Origin: an uncultured Clostridia bacterium | GTDB taxonomy: Bacteria > Bacillota > Clostridia > Lachnospirales > Anaerotignaceae | Length of the DNA stretch: 16,335 nt | Assembly: GCA_910587735.1 (NCBI GenBank) | Contig: CAJUNT010000042.1 | Span: forward strand, 1-16,335 | Reading direction: 5' to 3' | Part shown: positions 8,052 to 15,903 of the stretch, piece by piece | Position numbering within the stretch: the first letter of the stretch is position 1 | Layout: every line of letters begins with the position of its first letter | The notes under the pieces: model-generated | Told to the model about the DNA's origin: nothing | Databases searched by the model: none | What the model saw: only the letters and a program-made list of their open reading frames with translations | Position numbers and translations under genes: made by a program

Positions 8052-9125
8052 ATGTCGATAACGAAAGATAACAAAACGCATATTTGGACAGTACAGTTTT
8101 ATTACACTGATTGAACAGGAGAAAAAAAGCATAAAAAGAAAAGAGGATTTACCACAAAAAAAGAGGGACAGGAATGGGAAAGGAGATTTTTAAATAAAGC
8201 CCATGCTGATATGAATATGAAAGTATCTGATTTTATAGATATTTATTTTGAAGATAAAAAGAGTGAGCTAAAAGAAAGAAGTATCAGAAATAAAAAGTAC
8301 ATGATAAAAGCACATATTGTTCCATACTTCGGAAATAAGGCAATGAATAGTATTACTCCAGCAGATTTGATACAATGGCAAAATATGATGAGAGAAAAAG
8401 GATATTCTTAAACCTATTTGAGAATGATTCAAAATCAGATGACAGCATTATTTACCCATGCTTGTAATATTTATAATTTAGTAAGCAATCCTTGCAGAAA
8501 AGTAAAGAAAATGGGAAAGTTTGATGCAGATAGATTGGATTTTTGGACAAAAGAAGAATATGACAAATTTATTGCTACAATCGAAAAAGACGGCAGATAT
8601 TATGTTATATTTGAAATTTTATTTTGGACAGGTTGCAGAATAGGGGAGCTGCTTGCTTTAACATTACAAGATATTGATTTTAAAAGTAATCAAATAAACA
8701 TTAGAAAGACTTATTATAGAATCAATAGAAAAGATGTTATTACAATGCCAAAAACAGAACAGTCCATCAGAACAATAGACATTCCAACATTTTTGACAGA
8801 AGAAATAAAAAATTATGCAGATAAATTTTATAAACTTCCAGAAAATGAAAGGCTGTTCCCTATTGTAGCAGAAGCAATACAACATAAATTAAAAAGACAT
8901 TGTGTGAAAGCAGGCGTGAAAAGAATTAGATTGCATAGTTTAAGGCACAGTCACACTGCATATCTTATTTATCAAGGGGTACAACCATTGATTATAAAAG
9001 AAAGATTAGGACATAGAGATATTAAAATCACATTAAATACATATGGGCATTTGTATCCTAGCCAGCAAAAAGCAGTAGCAGAATTATTGAATGAAAAAAG
9101 AACAAATGAAAAATGCCCAAGTTAA
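8052..9125 (+). pseudogene. int: Tyrosine recombinase (integrase) with two in-frame stops
   Basis: An integrase of the Tn916/phage family that would excise and insert the element. ATG 8052 follows AGGAGA and one uninterrupted frame runs 358 codons to TAA 9123-9125, except for TGA at 8112-8114 (in a YYTD-x-TGEKK context where relatives have Trp, so TGG to TGA) and TAA at 8409-8411 (KGYS-x-TYLR, where Lys is usual). The N-terminal AP2-like arm-binding domain, SAM-like core-binding domain and catalytic domain are all present. Arg of GCRIGE is at 8637, HSLR supplies His at 8934 and Arg at 8943, the GH His is at 9012, and the nucleophile Tyr of NTYGHLYP is at 9042. The catalytic half (8418-9125) is intact, but a full-length protein cannot be made without readthrough. 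Confidence 0.9.
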
Positions 9126-9134
9126 ATTACTTGG

Positions 9135-9254
9135 ACAAGTCCCTGATAATCAGATGTTCTGATATACCGAATCCGCAAATTCAGTATATCATAAAATGAT
9201 AAAAAAGACAAATTTTTTAAGAATCTTTTTTAATTAACATCTGTTCAGGGACTT
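9135..9254. other. Multi-hairpin DNA element between integrase and CHC2 gene
   Basis: An outer stem pairs AAGTCCCTGA 9137-9146 with TCAGGGACTT 9245-9254 and continues as CAGATGTT 9151-9158 with AACATCTG 9236-9243. Inside it are two hairpins: GATATACCGAAT 9161-9172 with ATTCAGTATATC 9179-9190 (one mismatch), and AAAAAAGA 9201-9208 with TCTTTTTT 9224-9231. CTGAT/ATCAG alternates at 9143-9147, 9149-9153 and 9159-9163. No open frame covers it. It could be an integrase recombination site, an origin used by the adjacent primase, or a structured leader RNA for the CHC2 gene. Confidence 0.6.
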
Positions 9255-9277
9255 TTGTTAAAGAAAGGATGTACTTT

Positions 9278-9916
9278 ATGAATATTTTTGAACAGGTAAA
9301 AGAAAGTATTACAACGAAACAAGCAGTGATACATTATGGTATAAATGTAAATCAAAATGATATGGTATGTTGTCCATTTCATAATGACAGACACCCAAGC
9401 ATGAAAATAGCAGAAAGATATTATTGTTTTGGTTGTGGTGAAAAAGGCGATGTAATCAATTTTGTAGCAAAGTTACATAATTTGTCACAGTATGAAGCAG
9501 CAAAAAAATTGGCTTTGGATTTTGGTTTGCAGATAGAGAAAAACACTTATCAGAATAAAAATAAAAAAGTAGTTCCAAAAGAAAAAGGTATTAGAAATAA
9601 GTATCAAATACAAAAGAATTTTGAAAAATGGGAACAAAGATGTCAAAAAATATTGTCTGATTACAGCAGTTGGCTAATATTCTGGAAAGAATTTTATGCA
9701 CCAAAAACTCCAAATGATATGATTTATGAGGAATTTATAGAAGCAATAAACAATATTGAAAAAATAAAATGGTATCAAGATATTTTAGAAAACAGCATAT
9801 TAGAGGAAAAAATTAGTTTTTTAGTTCAATGTGAAAAAGAGGTGGTACAGATTGAAAAAAGAATGGGAGAATATCAACGAGGAATTCTTGCAAGAGTTGG
9901 ACAAAGCAATGACTGA
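9278..9916 (+). CDS. CHC2 zinc-finger primase-like protein
   Basis: A 212-aa protein starting MNIFEQVKESITTKQAVIHY, with the DnaG-type CHC2 zinc finger: CPFH (C32, H35), then HPSMK and CFGC (C50, C53), followed by GDVINFV. In Tn1549-like elements a separate CHC2 protein precedes the P4-type primase/helicase and is thought to supply primer-synthesis DNA binding for element replication. I chose ATG 9278 because AGAAAGG lies 9 nt before it and family members begin MNIFE; the upstream in-frame ATG at 9269 is too close to that site. The gene overlaps the next one by 65 nt. It is open and looks intact, unlike nearly every other mobility gene here. Confidence 0.85.
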   Translation: MNIFEQVKESITTKQAVIHYGINVNQNDMVCCPFHNDRHPSMKIAERYYCFGCGEKGDVINFVAKLHNLSQYEAAKKLALDFGLQIEKNTYQNKNKKVVPKEKGIRNKYQIQKNFEKWEQRCQKILSDYSSWLIFWKEFYAPKTPNDMIYEEFIEAINNIEKIKWYQDILENSILEEKISFLVQCEKEVVQIEKRMGEYQRGILARVGQSND

Positions 9917-10721
9917 ATTAAACAATATAGATTGTAAAAATCAAGGTATTACTTGGCTAGATAAAGAAAATCATATTGATGAAGTAAAATTTTGTGAGTC
10001 GTATCTACAACAATATGATTTAAAGTGTATCAATGGTTCTTTTTTTAGCATAGATGGCTTTGTATCTGATGGAGAAATAGAAAAAAATATTTATAACATC
10101 ATCAAAAATCATGTTGCAAGAAATGTTTCTAAAAAAGTGAAACAGCTTTTGGAAGTATTGAGATTTGAGAGTTATTCAGAAGAATTGCCCATACAAGTAG
10201 ATAGGATTCATGTAAAAAATGGAACGATATTTTTAAATGAAATGTTTTCGAGTAAAAAAGAATTTTGTTTAAACCGCTTGCCCATCAAGTACAATCCACA
10301 AATAGAACAACCAAAAGCATGGATAGAGAAATTAAGAGCAGAAAAAGAGGATATATTTCTATGGTGTTTGGAAGGATTAAAAAGGCTTTTAAAAAACAAC
10401 TATGAATTTACCATCAGCGAAAAGGCAAGTCAAAATCTGTATCATGCTATGGAAGATGGTAACAATATTATCAGTTTTATGAAAGCTGATGATTTTATAA
10501 AATTAGAGTCAGCTACTATGACAACATCTAAAAAGTTGTATGGCTGCTATTGTCATTGGTGTGATGAAAATGTAGAAAAACCTATATCTGCAAAAAGTTT
10601 TATCAGCTATTTAAAACAGTCTGAAAAAGAATACAACATACAATATTCTACAAATATTCTTTCAGAAACAGGTAAAAAAGCAAGAGATTTCAAAGGAATT
10701 TATATAAAGATAAGGATGTAA
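9852..10721 (+). CDS. P4-family primase with ATPase core deleted in frame
   Basis: It begins at TTG 9852 (GAGGTGG ribosome site 9840-9846; GTG 9831 is an alternative). The first about 156 residues are the N-terminal domain of the element primase, ending at NPQIEQPKAW. From IEKLRAEKEDIFLWCLEGL onward it matches the C-terminal domain of the left copy (from about 489). Everything between, including the Walker A and B region that the left copy preserves in part, is missing, at least about 490 bp, and the frame is kept. Both flanks read G-ATAGA at the junction, consistent with a short-homology deletion. The remaining 289-aa protein cannot hydrolyse ATP as a helicase. It is open, so it may be expressed as a DNA-binding remnant, or it may simply be a neutral relic. 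Confidence 0.8.
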   Translation: MKKEWENINEEFLQELDKAMTELNNIDCKNQGITWLDKENHIDEVKFCESYLQQYDLKCINGSFFSIDGFVSDGEIEKNIYNIIKNHVARNVSKKVKQLLEVLRFESYSEELPIQVDRIHVKNGTIFLNEMFSSKKEFCLNRLPIKYNPQIEQPKAWIEKLRAEKEDIFLWCLEGLKRLLKNNYEFTISEKASQNLYHAMEDGNNIISFMKADDFIKLESATMTTSKKLYGCYCHWCDENVEKPISAKSFISYLKQSEKEYNIQYSTNILSETGKKARDFKGIYIKIRM

Positions 10722-10728
10722 TAAAAAA

Positions 10729-10905
10729 GCGTATATGCGTATAAACATTATAAAATCAACATTTTTAGAGCATAGAAAATGTGTATGGAAACGTATTGAC
10801 ACACGTGTTTTAATGCGAATGATAAAAATAATGCGTATTTTTTAAAAAGCTGATAAAATCAATGTTTTTTGGTGATAAAACAGTAAATAATACGCATATA
10901 TGCAT
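10729..10905 (+). promoter_or_regulatory. Promoter flanked by inverted GCGTAT/ATACGC repeats (right copy)
   Basis: GCGTATATGCGTAT 10729-10742, ATGCGTAT 10831-10838 and ATACGCATATATGCAT 10890-10905 surround TTGACA 10796-10801, an 18-nt spacer and TGATAA 10820-10825. ACACGTGT next to the -35 is a perfect 8-bp palindrome. The layout matches the left copy, including promoter spacing. Confidence 0.6.
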
Positions 10906-10961
10906 AAATTTAGAGTTTATTCTTTTATATAGTTCAATATGAAAACTGATAAAACAAAAAG

Positions 10962-11048
10962 AAGCTCTCGGCGATTGAGAGCGAAATACACCCATTGCAC
11001 AAACTTTCAGTTTATACACTTGGTTCATTTCGCAACTGCATTGAGCTT
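10962..11048 (+). other. Putative oriT (right copy)
   Basis: AAGCTC 10962-10967 pairs with GAGCTT 11043-11048, GCGAAAT 10981-10987 with ATTTCGC 11027-11033, and GCTCTC with GAGAGC forms the small inner hairpin. Both the stems and the CACCCATTGCACAAA loop are kept, with about four differences from the left copy over roughly 98 nt. It lies immediately upstream of the relaxase gene. Confidence 0.6.
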
Positions 11049-11113
11049 TTTGTCACTAACACTAGAATAGTACAAAAGAGATATTTTGTCAATTATTTTT
11101 GAAAAGGGGAGGA

Positions 11114-12436
11114 ATGAATATCGCAAAAAATTCATTTATACAATTATCGAAATTAAACGATGTAAAAGGTAGAATAGATTATATTACCAATCCAGAAAGA
11201 CAAGAAAATTTGTATGCAACTTATGAAACTGTACAAAGAAGTTTTTGGAAATCTCTTGCTATGGAAAATCAACAGGACTTTCAAAAAAGTGGCTCTGTTG
11301 GAAAATGTATTGAAGCAAGAGAATTGATAATTGCCTTGCCTGAAAGTTTTATAAAATATCAACCTGAAAAATTATTGAAAATATTTACAGAAAAATTCAA
11401 ACAAAAATATGGTGTGGAATGTGTATCTGCACTCCATCACAATAAAAAAAACAAACTACCATATTCATTTGATTTTTGGTGAAAGGGAATTACTTAAGAA
11501 AGAAGAAGTAAAAACTACATAAAGAAATCTGTTTTATAATGAACATGGAAAAAGGGTAAGAACAAAAAAAGAAATTCAAGATGAGTTCGGAGAAATACGA
11601 AAGGGCTACATCATTGTTCCTAAAGGGGAGATATATGAAAGACATTCTTTTGGAAATAAAAAAACATATTTTAAAGATATAGAATTTTTGTCAGATATAA
11701 AGAAATACTACACAAATATGATAAATTACTATGTTAAAAATCCAAGTAGAAAATTGACGATATTTGATAGAAATAGTGTTTATATCGCAACCAAAAAAAT
11801 AGGCAAAAATAATCCTAAAGCAGAACACAATGCCATTAGGCAAGAATGGAATAAAATAGTTGATGTGGCTCTTGTGGCTGGTATTAGTGATAAAAAGATA
11901 AAGTCAATAAAAAAGAATAAGATAACAACAAAAATACAACAGTCTATGAAAATAGAAGGCTGGAACCCTGAACTATTTTATCACATTATATAAATACAAA
12001 TGATATTTTAAAAGATGTTGTTAAAAAACATAAAATGCAATTAAAACCTACTTTAAATGTTGACATTGAAGAATTTAAGAAAATGGAAACTTTAAATTTA
12101 AAATTACATAAACAAGTGGAAGAAATACAAAAATTAGAAAAAGAACTGAAGAATATAAGGGGATTTTTTAAAGGAAAACAAAAATGAATACTTCATCAGG
12201 AAATAGAAAGTTGCAAAAAGAATATTAAAATAGGTAAAGAAAATTTATAAAAAATGGTTCATGAACAAGGTTATAAAGATATAGAAACATTTTTAAAAAT
12301 GTATTTTGAAAGCGAAAGGGCTATGAAACAATAGAAAAAAGAAAAACATACAGCATAGAAAAGTTAAAAGAATTAGAAAAAGAAGCAAATCTTATATCAA
12401 CAAAATATAAAACAATATAAAAGTAGAGAAAGATAA
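11114..12436 (+). pseudogene. MobA/MobL-type relaxase, heavily degraded (right copy)
   Basis: The proper start ATG (11114) survives here, very close behind GGGGAGG, and the first about 112 codons are open. A 2-nt loss in the A-run at about 11443-11450 then shifts the frame just before the catalytic histidines, so the HIH codons (about 11459-11467) are out of frame. Further damage includes TCA to TAA near 11519-11521, a 12-nt in-frame loss near 11826, a 1-nt loss with TAA near 11991, and TGA (about 12185), TAA (about 12248) and TAG (about 12333) in the coiled-coil part. It cannot encode a relaxase. Neither relaxase copy in the window is intact, so any mobilization would need one supplied in trans. 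Confidence 0.88.
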
Positions 12437-12626
12437 TTTTTGATAAATAAATTAAAGCAAGTATTGATAAATTTCATGTTTTTAATGACTATTAATTGCA
12501 AAATTAATCGAAAAAATGATATATTGTAAAAAATAATTAATTTTTTACAACTTGATAACATTATTATGATATTATATTTTAGAATAATATAAGAAAATAT
12601 TTTTTAGGTAATTTAAGGGTGGTAAT
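12437..12626 (+). promoter_or_regulatory. Leader of the two-component operon with 11-bp perfect palindrome
   Basis: This gene-free stretch holds a perfect inverted repeat, TTGTAAAAAAT 12524-12534 and ATTTTTTACAA 12540-12550, separated by AATTA. A weak promoter candidate, TTGATA 12552-12557 with a 17-nt spacer and TATTTT, follows directly. The palindrome could be an operator, perhaps autoregulatory, or a weak bidirectional terminator marking the element boundary. Nothing else is recognisable here. Confidence 0.45.
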
Positions 12627-13274
12627 ATGGCTAATATACTGATTATTGAAGATGAAAAGTCAATAAACAATTTAATTCAAAAAAATTTACATCTTGTTGG
12701 ACATCAGTGTTATTCTATGTTTGATGGCATAGATGCAGATAAAATTGTACGAGAAAAAAACATTGATTTAGTGATATTAGATATAATGCTTCCTAAAATT
12801 GATGGTTATCATGTATATGAAAATATAAATTTTATTCCTGTAATTTTTTTGACTGCAAAAGATAGCCTTCAAGATAAAGTAAAAGGATTGACATTAGGGG
12901 CTGATGACTATATTGTAAAGCCTTTTGAAATGGTTGAACTGATAGCAAGAGTTGAAGCTGTGTTAAGGAGAGTCAAAAAAGATGATAATTTTTTTGAATT
13001 TAAAAATATAAAAATTGATTTTAGCAAACATTTGATTTATAAAAATGGTAACATCATTGAATGTACCCCAAAAGAATTTGAATTATTTGAGGTTCTTGTG
13101 AAAAATAGAAATATTGCTATGTCAAGAGAGAAGTTATTAGAACTTGCATGGGGGTTTGATTTTGAGGGTGATACAAGAACAGTTGATGTTCATATTCAGA
13201 AATTAAGAAAAAAGTTTGATTTAACCGAGCAAATTAAAACAGTATATAAACTGGGATACAGATTAGAAATATAA
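12627..13274 (+). CDS. OmpR/PhoB-family response regulator
   Basis: A 215-aa two-domain transcription factor. The receiver domain (1-115) has the acidic pair E8/D9, phospho-acceptor D52 in LVILDIMLP, T76 and K98 in IVKPF. The C-terminal winged helix (about 122-215) contains ECTPKEFELFEVLVKN, SREKLLELAWG, the recognition segment TRTVDVHIQKLRKKF and YKLGYRLEI. GGGTGG precedes the ATG. It lies 23 nt upstream of the kinase, its likely phosphate donor, and probably controls the secreted-protein gene after it. All key residues are present and the gene looks intact. Specific target genes and signal cannot be inferred. Confidence 0.95.
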   Translation: MANILIIEDEKSINNLIQKNLHLVGHQCYSMFDGIDADKIVREKNIDLVILDIMLPKIDGYHVYENINFIPVIFLTAKDSLQDKVKGLTLGADDYIVKPFEMVELIARVEAVLRRVKKDDNFFEFKNIKIDFSKHLIYKNGNIIECTPKEFELFEVLVKNRNIAMSREKLLELAWGFDFEGDTRTVDVHIQKLRKKFDLTEQIKTVYKLGYRLEI

Positions 13275-13297
13275 AATAGAAAGGTTTCGTATCATTT

Positions 13298-14710
13298 ATG
13301 AGGTTAAAAACTTATTTAGTAACACTTTTAATCTTTTTAATATTTTTATATGGAGGAATATTATTTATATTAACTTTCAGTTTAAGAGATAATATTTCAA
13401 ACATAAAAGAAAGAGCTTTGGGAGAACATTATTTTATTATATCTTCCTACTATAATAACTTAAGTCATGTAGAATATCGAAAAAAAAGTGAAATAGATGA
13501 TAAAACAAATAAAGGGATAGATATTGAAGAAAAACTTTTATTTGATTCCTATTTTATTTGTTATCAAAAACAGCCAGTTTATCTGGGTCTTTTAGAAAAT
13601 AATGTTGTAATAAAATCCACACTTCCCAATATAAGCAGTGATTTTAATACAAATTTGGATATAAATAAAAGAAGAGTTTTTTATAACACAGAAAATAATA
13701 AGAATTATTTATATATTTTAGGTAATTTACCAAAACCATTTCATTATTTAACGGTTATATACTGTTATGATTTAAGTGCAGAAATTGAAAATTGGAATGA
13801 TATGTGCAAATTATTTTTTTCATTTTCTTTCATTTTGTCTGTAATTTTAGCAATAGTATTATATATTGTTATTTATTATATATTTAAACCATTAACTGAA
13901 ATAACTGCTGCTGCTGAAAAAATAGCAAAAGGAGATTATAGTAGTATAAGTGTAAAAGGGAAAGGAGAAATAAAAAAGGTTGCCATCAGCTTTAATTATA
14001 TGGCTGATGAGATTAAAAAGAATATCAACAAATATATAGAAATTGCAAAACAAAAACAAAACTTTATTGATAATCTGGCTCATGAACTTCGTACTCCTCT
14101 TACGAATATTTATGGATATGCAGAATACATACAGAAAGCAAAATTAACAGAAGAAGATAAGTTTGAGTCAACAAATATTATAATGTCAGAAAGTAAAAGA
14201 TTACAGGATATTTCTCAAAGATTATTGAAATTAGCTCTATATAGAGAGCAAGATATGAAATTTAATTGTATCAATTTAATTGATATAATTAAAAAAATTT
14301 TAACCTCTTTTAAAATAAGGCTGAATGAAAAAAATATTCAGGTTATATTGGAATCAGAGGATTTTATTATAAAAGGTGATGAAGCACTTATAGAATGTTT
14401 ATTTTCAAATATTATTGATAATGCAGTAAAAGCCTGTGATAAAAATGGAAAGATAATCATTAAATCATTTAAAGACAATAATGAGTATATAAATGTGACA
14501 ATTTATGATAACGGAAAGGAAATACCAAAAGATGCTATTAAGCATTTAACAGAAGCGTTTTACAGAGTAGACAAAAGCAGGAATAGAGAGGATGGTGGTG
14601 CTGGAATCGGTTTGGCATTATGCAACGAAATCGTATTAAAGCATAATGCTATACTTCATTTTAGTTCAGATAGCACAGGTACAACAGTCAAACTAACTTT
14701 TACAAAATGA
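13298..14710 (+). CDS. Sensor histidine kinase (HAMP-HisKA-HATPase)
   Basis: A 470-aa membrane sensor. Transmembrane helix 1 spans about 6-28, an extracytoplasmic domain of about 140 residues (30-170) has no recognised ligand motif, and transmembrane helix 2 is at about 172-196. HAMP follows (about 197-245), then HisKA with phospho-accepting His262 in NLAHELRTPLTN, and the ATPase domain with N box NIIDNAVKA (371-379), DNGKEIP (404-410), FYRVDKSR (421-428) and GAGIGLAL (434-441). It phosphorylates the upstream response regulator. Ribosome site AGAAAGG lies about 14 nt before the ATG. Intact; an alarm or cell-envelope sensor type is likely from the architecture, but the signal is unknown. Confidence 0.95.
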   Translation: MRLKTYLVTLLIFLIFLYGGILFILTFSLRDNISNIKERALGEHYFIISSYYNNLSHVEYRKKSEIDDKTNKGIDIEEKLLFDSYFICYQKQPVYLGLLENNVVIKSTLPNISSDFNTNLDINKRRVFYNTENNKNYLYILGNLPKPFHYLTVIYCYDLSAEIENWNDMCKLFFSFSFILSVILAIVLYIVIYYIFKPLTEITAAAEKIAKGDYSSISVKGKGEIKKVAISFNYMADEIKKNINKYIEIAKQKQNFIDNLAHELRTPLTNIYGYAEYIQKAKLTEEDKFESTNIIMSESKRLQDISQRLLKLALYREQDMKFNCINLIDIIKKILTSFKIRLNEKNIQVILESEDFIIKGDEALIECLFSNIIDNAVKACDKNGKIIIKSFKDNNEYINVTIYDNGKEIPKDAIKHLTEAFYRVDKSRNREDGGAGIGLALCNEIVLKHNAILHFSSDSTGTTVKLTFTK

Positions 14711-14830
14711 TAACAAAATGATTATAACTTTATTATAAAATGGTATTATTATCATTTTAAGTTGAAAATATATCCGGAGAAATTTTAACTGTAAAATGAT
14801 TAGGTCAATAGATAATTGGAGGTAATAAGT

Positions 14831-15610
14831 ATGAAATTTAATGTTTCTGATTTTAAAAAAGAAGTTTTTGGAGCTGCCGCTATTATCATGTCATTTTTAG
14901 CAATATTTTGTGTAGCAGTTCCATCTGTTAAAGCTGCTGAGTTTTCAAAAGTTGAGTATGTTGATACGCAATATTCATTTGCTCAAAATGCTCAGTATAC
15001 AGCCAATGAAAATTTTAATGACAATTTTGAAGTCAACTATAAAACTGTTATGGAAGAAGGCTCTCCCTTGCCAGATAAAAATGTTATCTCAATGGAAGAA
15101 GCTGCAAAAGTAGGTGTCAAAGATTTAATTAGGATATTCAATTTTGATTCTAAAGACAAAACTGTAAATATGTGGTATTGCCCTGTAGGAGAAACTTGTG
15201 TTAGCTCTGAATGGATAGGTAATATTGATTTTGACAATAATGTAGCATATTACTTTACTGTTGATGCTGTTACTGGTAAAATCAGTGCTACATGCAGAGA
15301 TATTCTATTAAATAAAAATGTCAATAAGGGATTTGATGGAAGTTTGCCTAATAATTGTGGAGAATATAAGGAACTTGCAGAAAAAGTAATAAAACAGTAT
15401 AAAATTCTTTCTAGTGACATAAAATCAATTGAATATGAAGGACAAGGTTATGCGAATGATAATCCTGACATTCAGATTAAAGCTAAAGACATTGATGGCA
15501 ATGAAACGCAGCTTTCATTTTCAAGATATGATAAAAAACTACTTCAGGTTTGCTATGATAATTGGGTAAAAAATGTTGAGCTTTTGGAAGAAAAATATGA
15601 AAATAATTAA
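14831..15610 (+). CDS. Secreted protein with PepSY-like segment, unknown function
   Basis: A 259-aa exported protein. I start at ATG 14831 because TTGGAGG at 14817-14823 is well placed; an upstream in-frame start at 14816 would overlap that site. The N-terminus has KK, a hydrophobic core GAAAIIMSFLAIFCVAVP and a likely cleavage after SVKA, near residue 27. The mature part has ISMEEAAKVGVKDL and YYFTVDAVTGKISATCRD, resembling the helix plus 'TVDA-x-TGKI' pattern of PepSY/YcdB-like domains, then a second EYKELAEKVIKQY helix and a C-terminal strand region. Four cysteines (CPVGETC and others) could form disulphides. It lies 120 nt behind the kinase on the same strand and is a plausible target or accessory of that pair. 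Confidence 0.75.
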   Translation: MKFNVSDFKKEVFGAAAIIMSFLAIFCVAVPSVKAAEFSKVEYVDTQYSFAQNAQYTANENFNDNFEVNYKTVMEEGSPLPDKNVISMEEAAKVGVKDLIRIFNFDSKDKTVNMWYCPVGETCVSSEWIGNIDFDNNVAYYFTVDAVTGKISATCRDILLNKNVNKGFDGSLPNNCGEYKELAEKVIKQYKILSSDIKSIEYEGQGYANDNPDIQIKAKDIDGNETQLSFSRYDKKLLQVCYDNWVKNVELLEEKYENN

Positions 15611-15660
15611 AAAAATTACTATATTATTTATAGTTATTGGCTCTAAAAATTTTGAAGATA

Positions 15661-15669
15661 TGGTATAAT
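15661..15669 (+). promoter_or_regulatory. Extended -10 promoter candidate
   Basis: TGGTATAAT is a consensus extended -10 element (TG at 15661-15662, TATAAT 15664-15669). No good -35 is seen at 17 nt. Transcripts from it would run into the tuf fragment and terminator without an evident complete gene. Confidence 0.4.
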
Positions 15670-15748
15670 ATGTGTAAGACAAAGCACTTTAGAGTATAGA
15701 AATGATGAAAAATCAATAAAAATAACAATGATTTTGTAAAAGAGAAAA

Positions 15749-15802
15749 CGTGAAGGTGGTAGAACAGTAGGTGCTGCTTCTGTTACTGAAATTATTGAGT
15801 AA
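15749..15802 (+). pseudogene. tuf: 3'-terminal fragment of tuf (EF-Tu)
   Basis: Eighteen codons read REGGRTVGAASVTEIIE and stop at TAA 15800-15802, matching the universally conserved C-terminus of elongation factor Tu (REGGRTVG-A/S-x-V-x-x-I-x-E). Homology ends sharply at CGT 15749: upstream in this frame are three unrelated codons and a TAA at 15737. The fragment is followed by a strong terminator, as a native tuf would be. The rest of the gene is absent from the window, so this is a displaced gene end from recombination or element insertion at a tuf 3' end. Confidence 0.75.
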
Positions 15803-15822
15803 TTTGAAAAAGCGATGATTTT

Positions 15823-15859
15823 AAGGGCTTTCCGAGTATTTCGGAAAGTCCTTTTTTTT
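15823..15859 (+). terminator. Rho-independent terminator after the tuf fragment
   Basis: AAGGGCTTTCCGA 15823-15835 pairs with TCGGAAAGTCCTT 15841-15853 (13 bp, one G-U pair) around the loop GTATT and runs into eight Ts. It is the strongest terminator in the window. Confidence 0.9.
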
Positions 15860-15903
15860 AAAGAATATTTTTTGAAAATGGTGCCAAATCGCGGCAAAAA
15901 TAC

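Larger units (their letters stand above)
10321..12436 (+). repeat. Direct repeat, right copy of primase-oriT-relaxase module
   Basis: Homologous to about 490-2690 in the same orientation. The spacer and oriT are the best conserved part. The relaxase portion has additional stops and small deletions compared with the left copy. Recombination between the two copies would remove about 9.8 kb carrying the restriction island, integrase and CHC2 gene. Confidence 0.85.

Noticed and set aside
8112..8114. TGA read as tryptophan (alternative genetic code) in the integrase
   Set aside because: Genes here use TGG for Trp and TGA as a genuine stop (zinc-ribbon, CHC2 and methyltransferase genes). Other in-frame stops in pseudogenes are TAA, TAG and TGA alike.
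8211..9125. Two separate small integrase genes (8211-8411 and 8418-9125)
   Set aside because: They are in one frame with each other and with the ATG at 8052, separated only by nonsense codons, so they are parts of one broken gene.
9135..9254. tRNA gene suggested by the cloverleaf-like folding
   Set aside because: There is no 7-bp acceptor stem with CCA-type end, anticodon arm or GTTCGA T-loop, and the outer stem is far too long.
10810..11028. Minus-strand 72-aa frame over the right oriT
   Set aside because: It covers the non-coding promoter/oriT spacer, has no ribosome site, and the corresponding left copy does not preserve it as a gene.
15643..15897. Minus-strand 84-aa frame
   Set aside because: It runs antisense through the tuf fragment and the terminator hairpin, so the frame is incidental.
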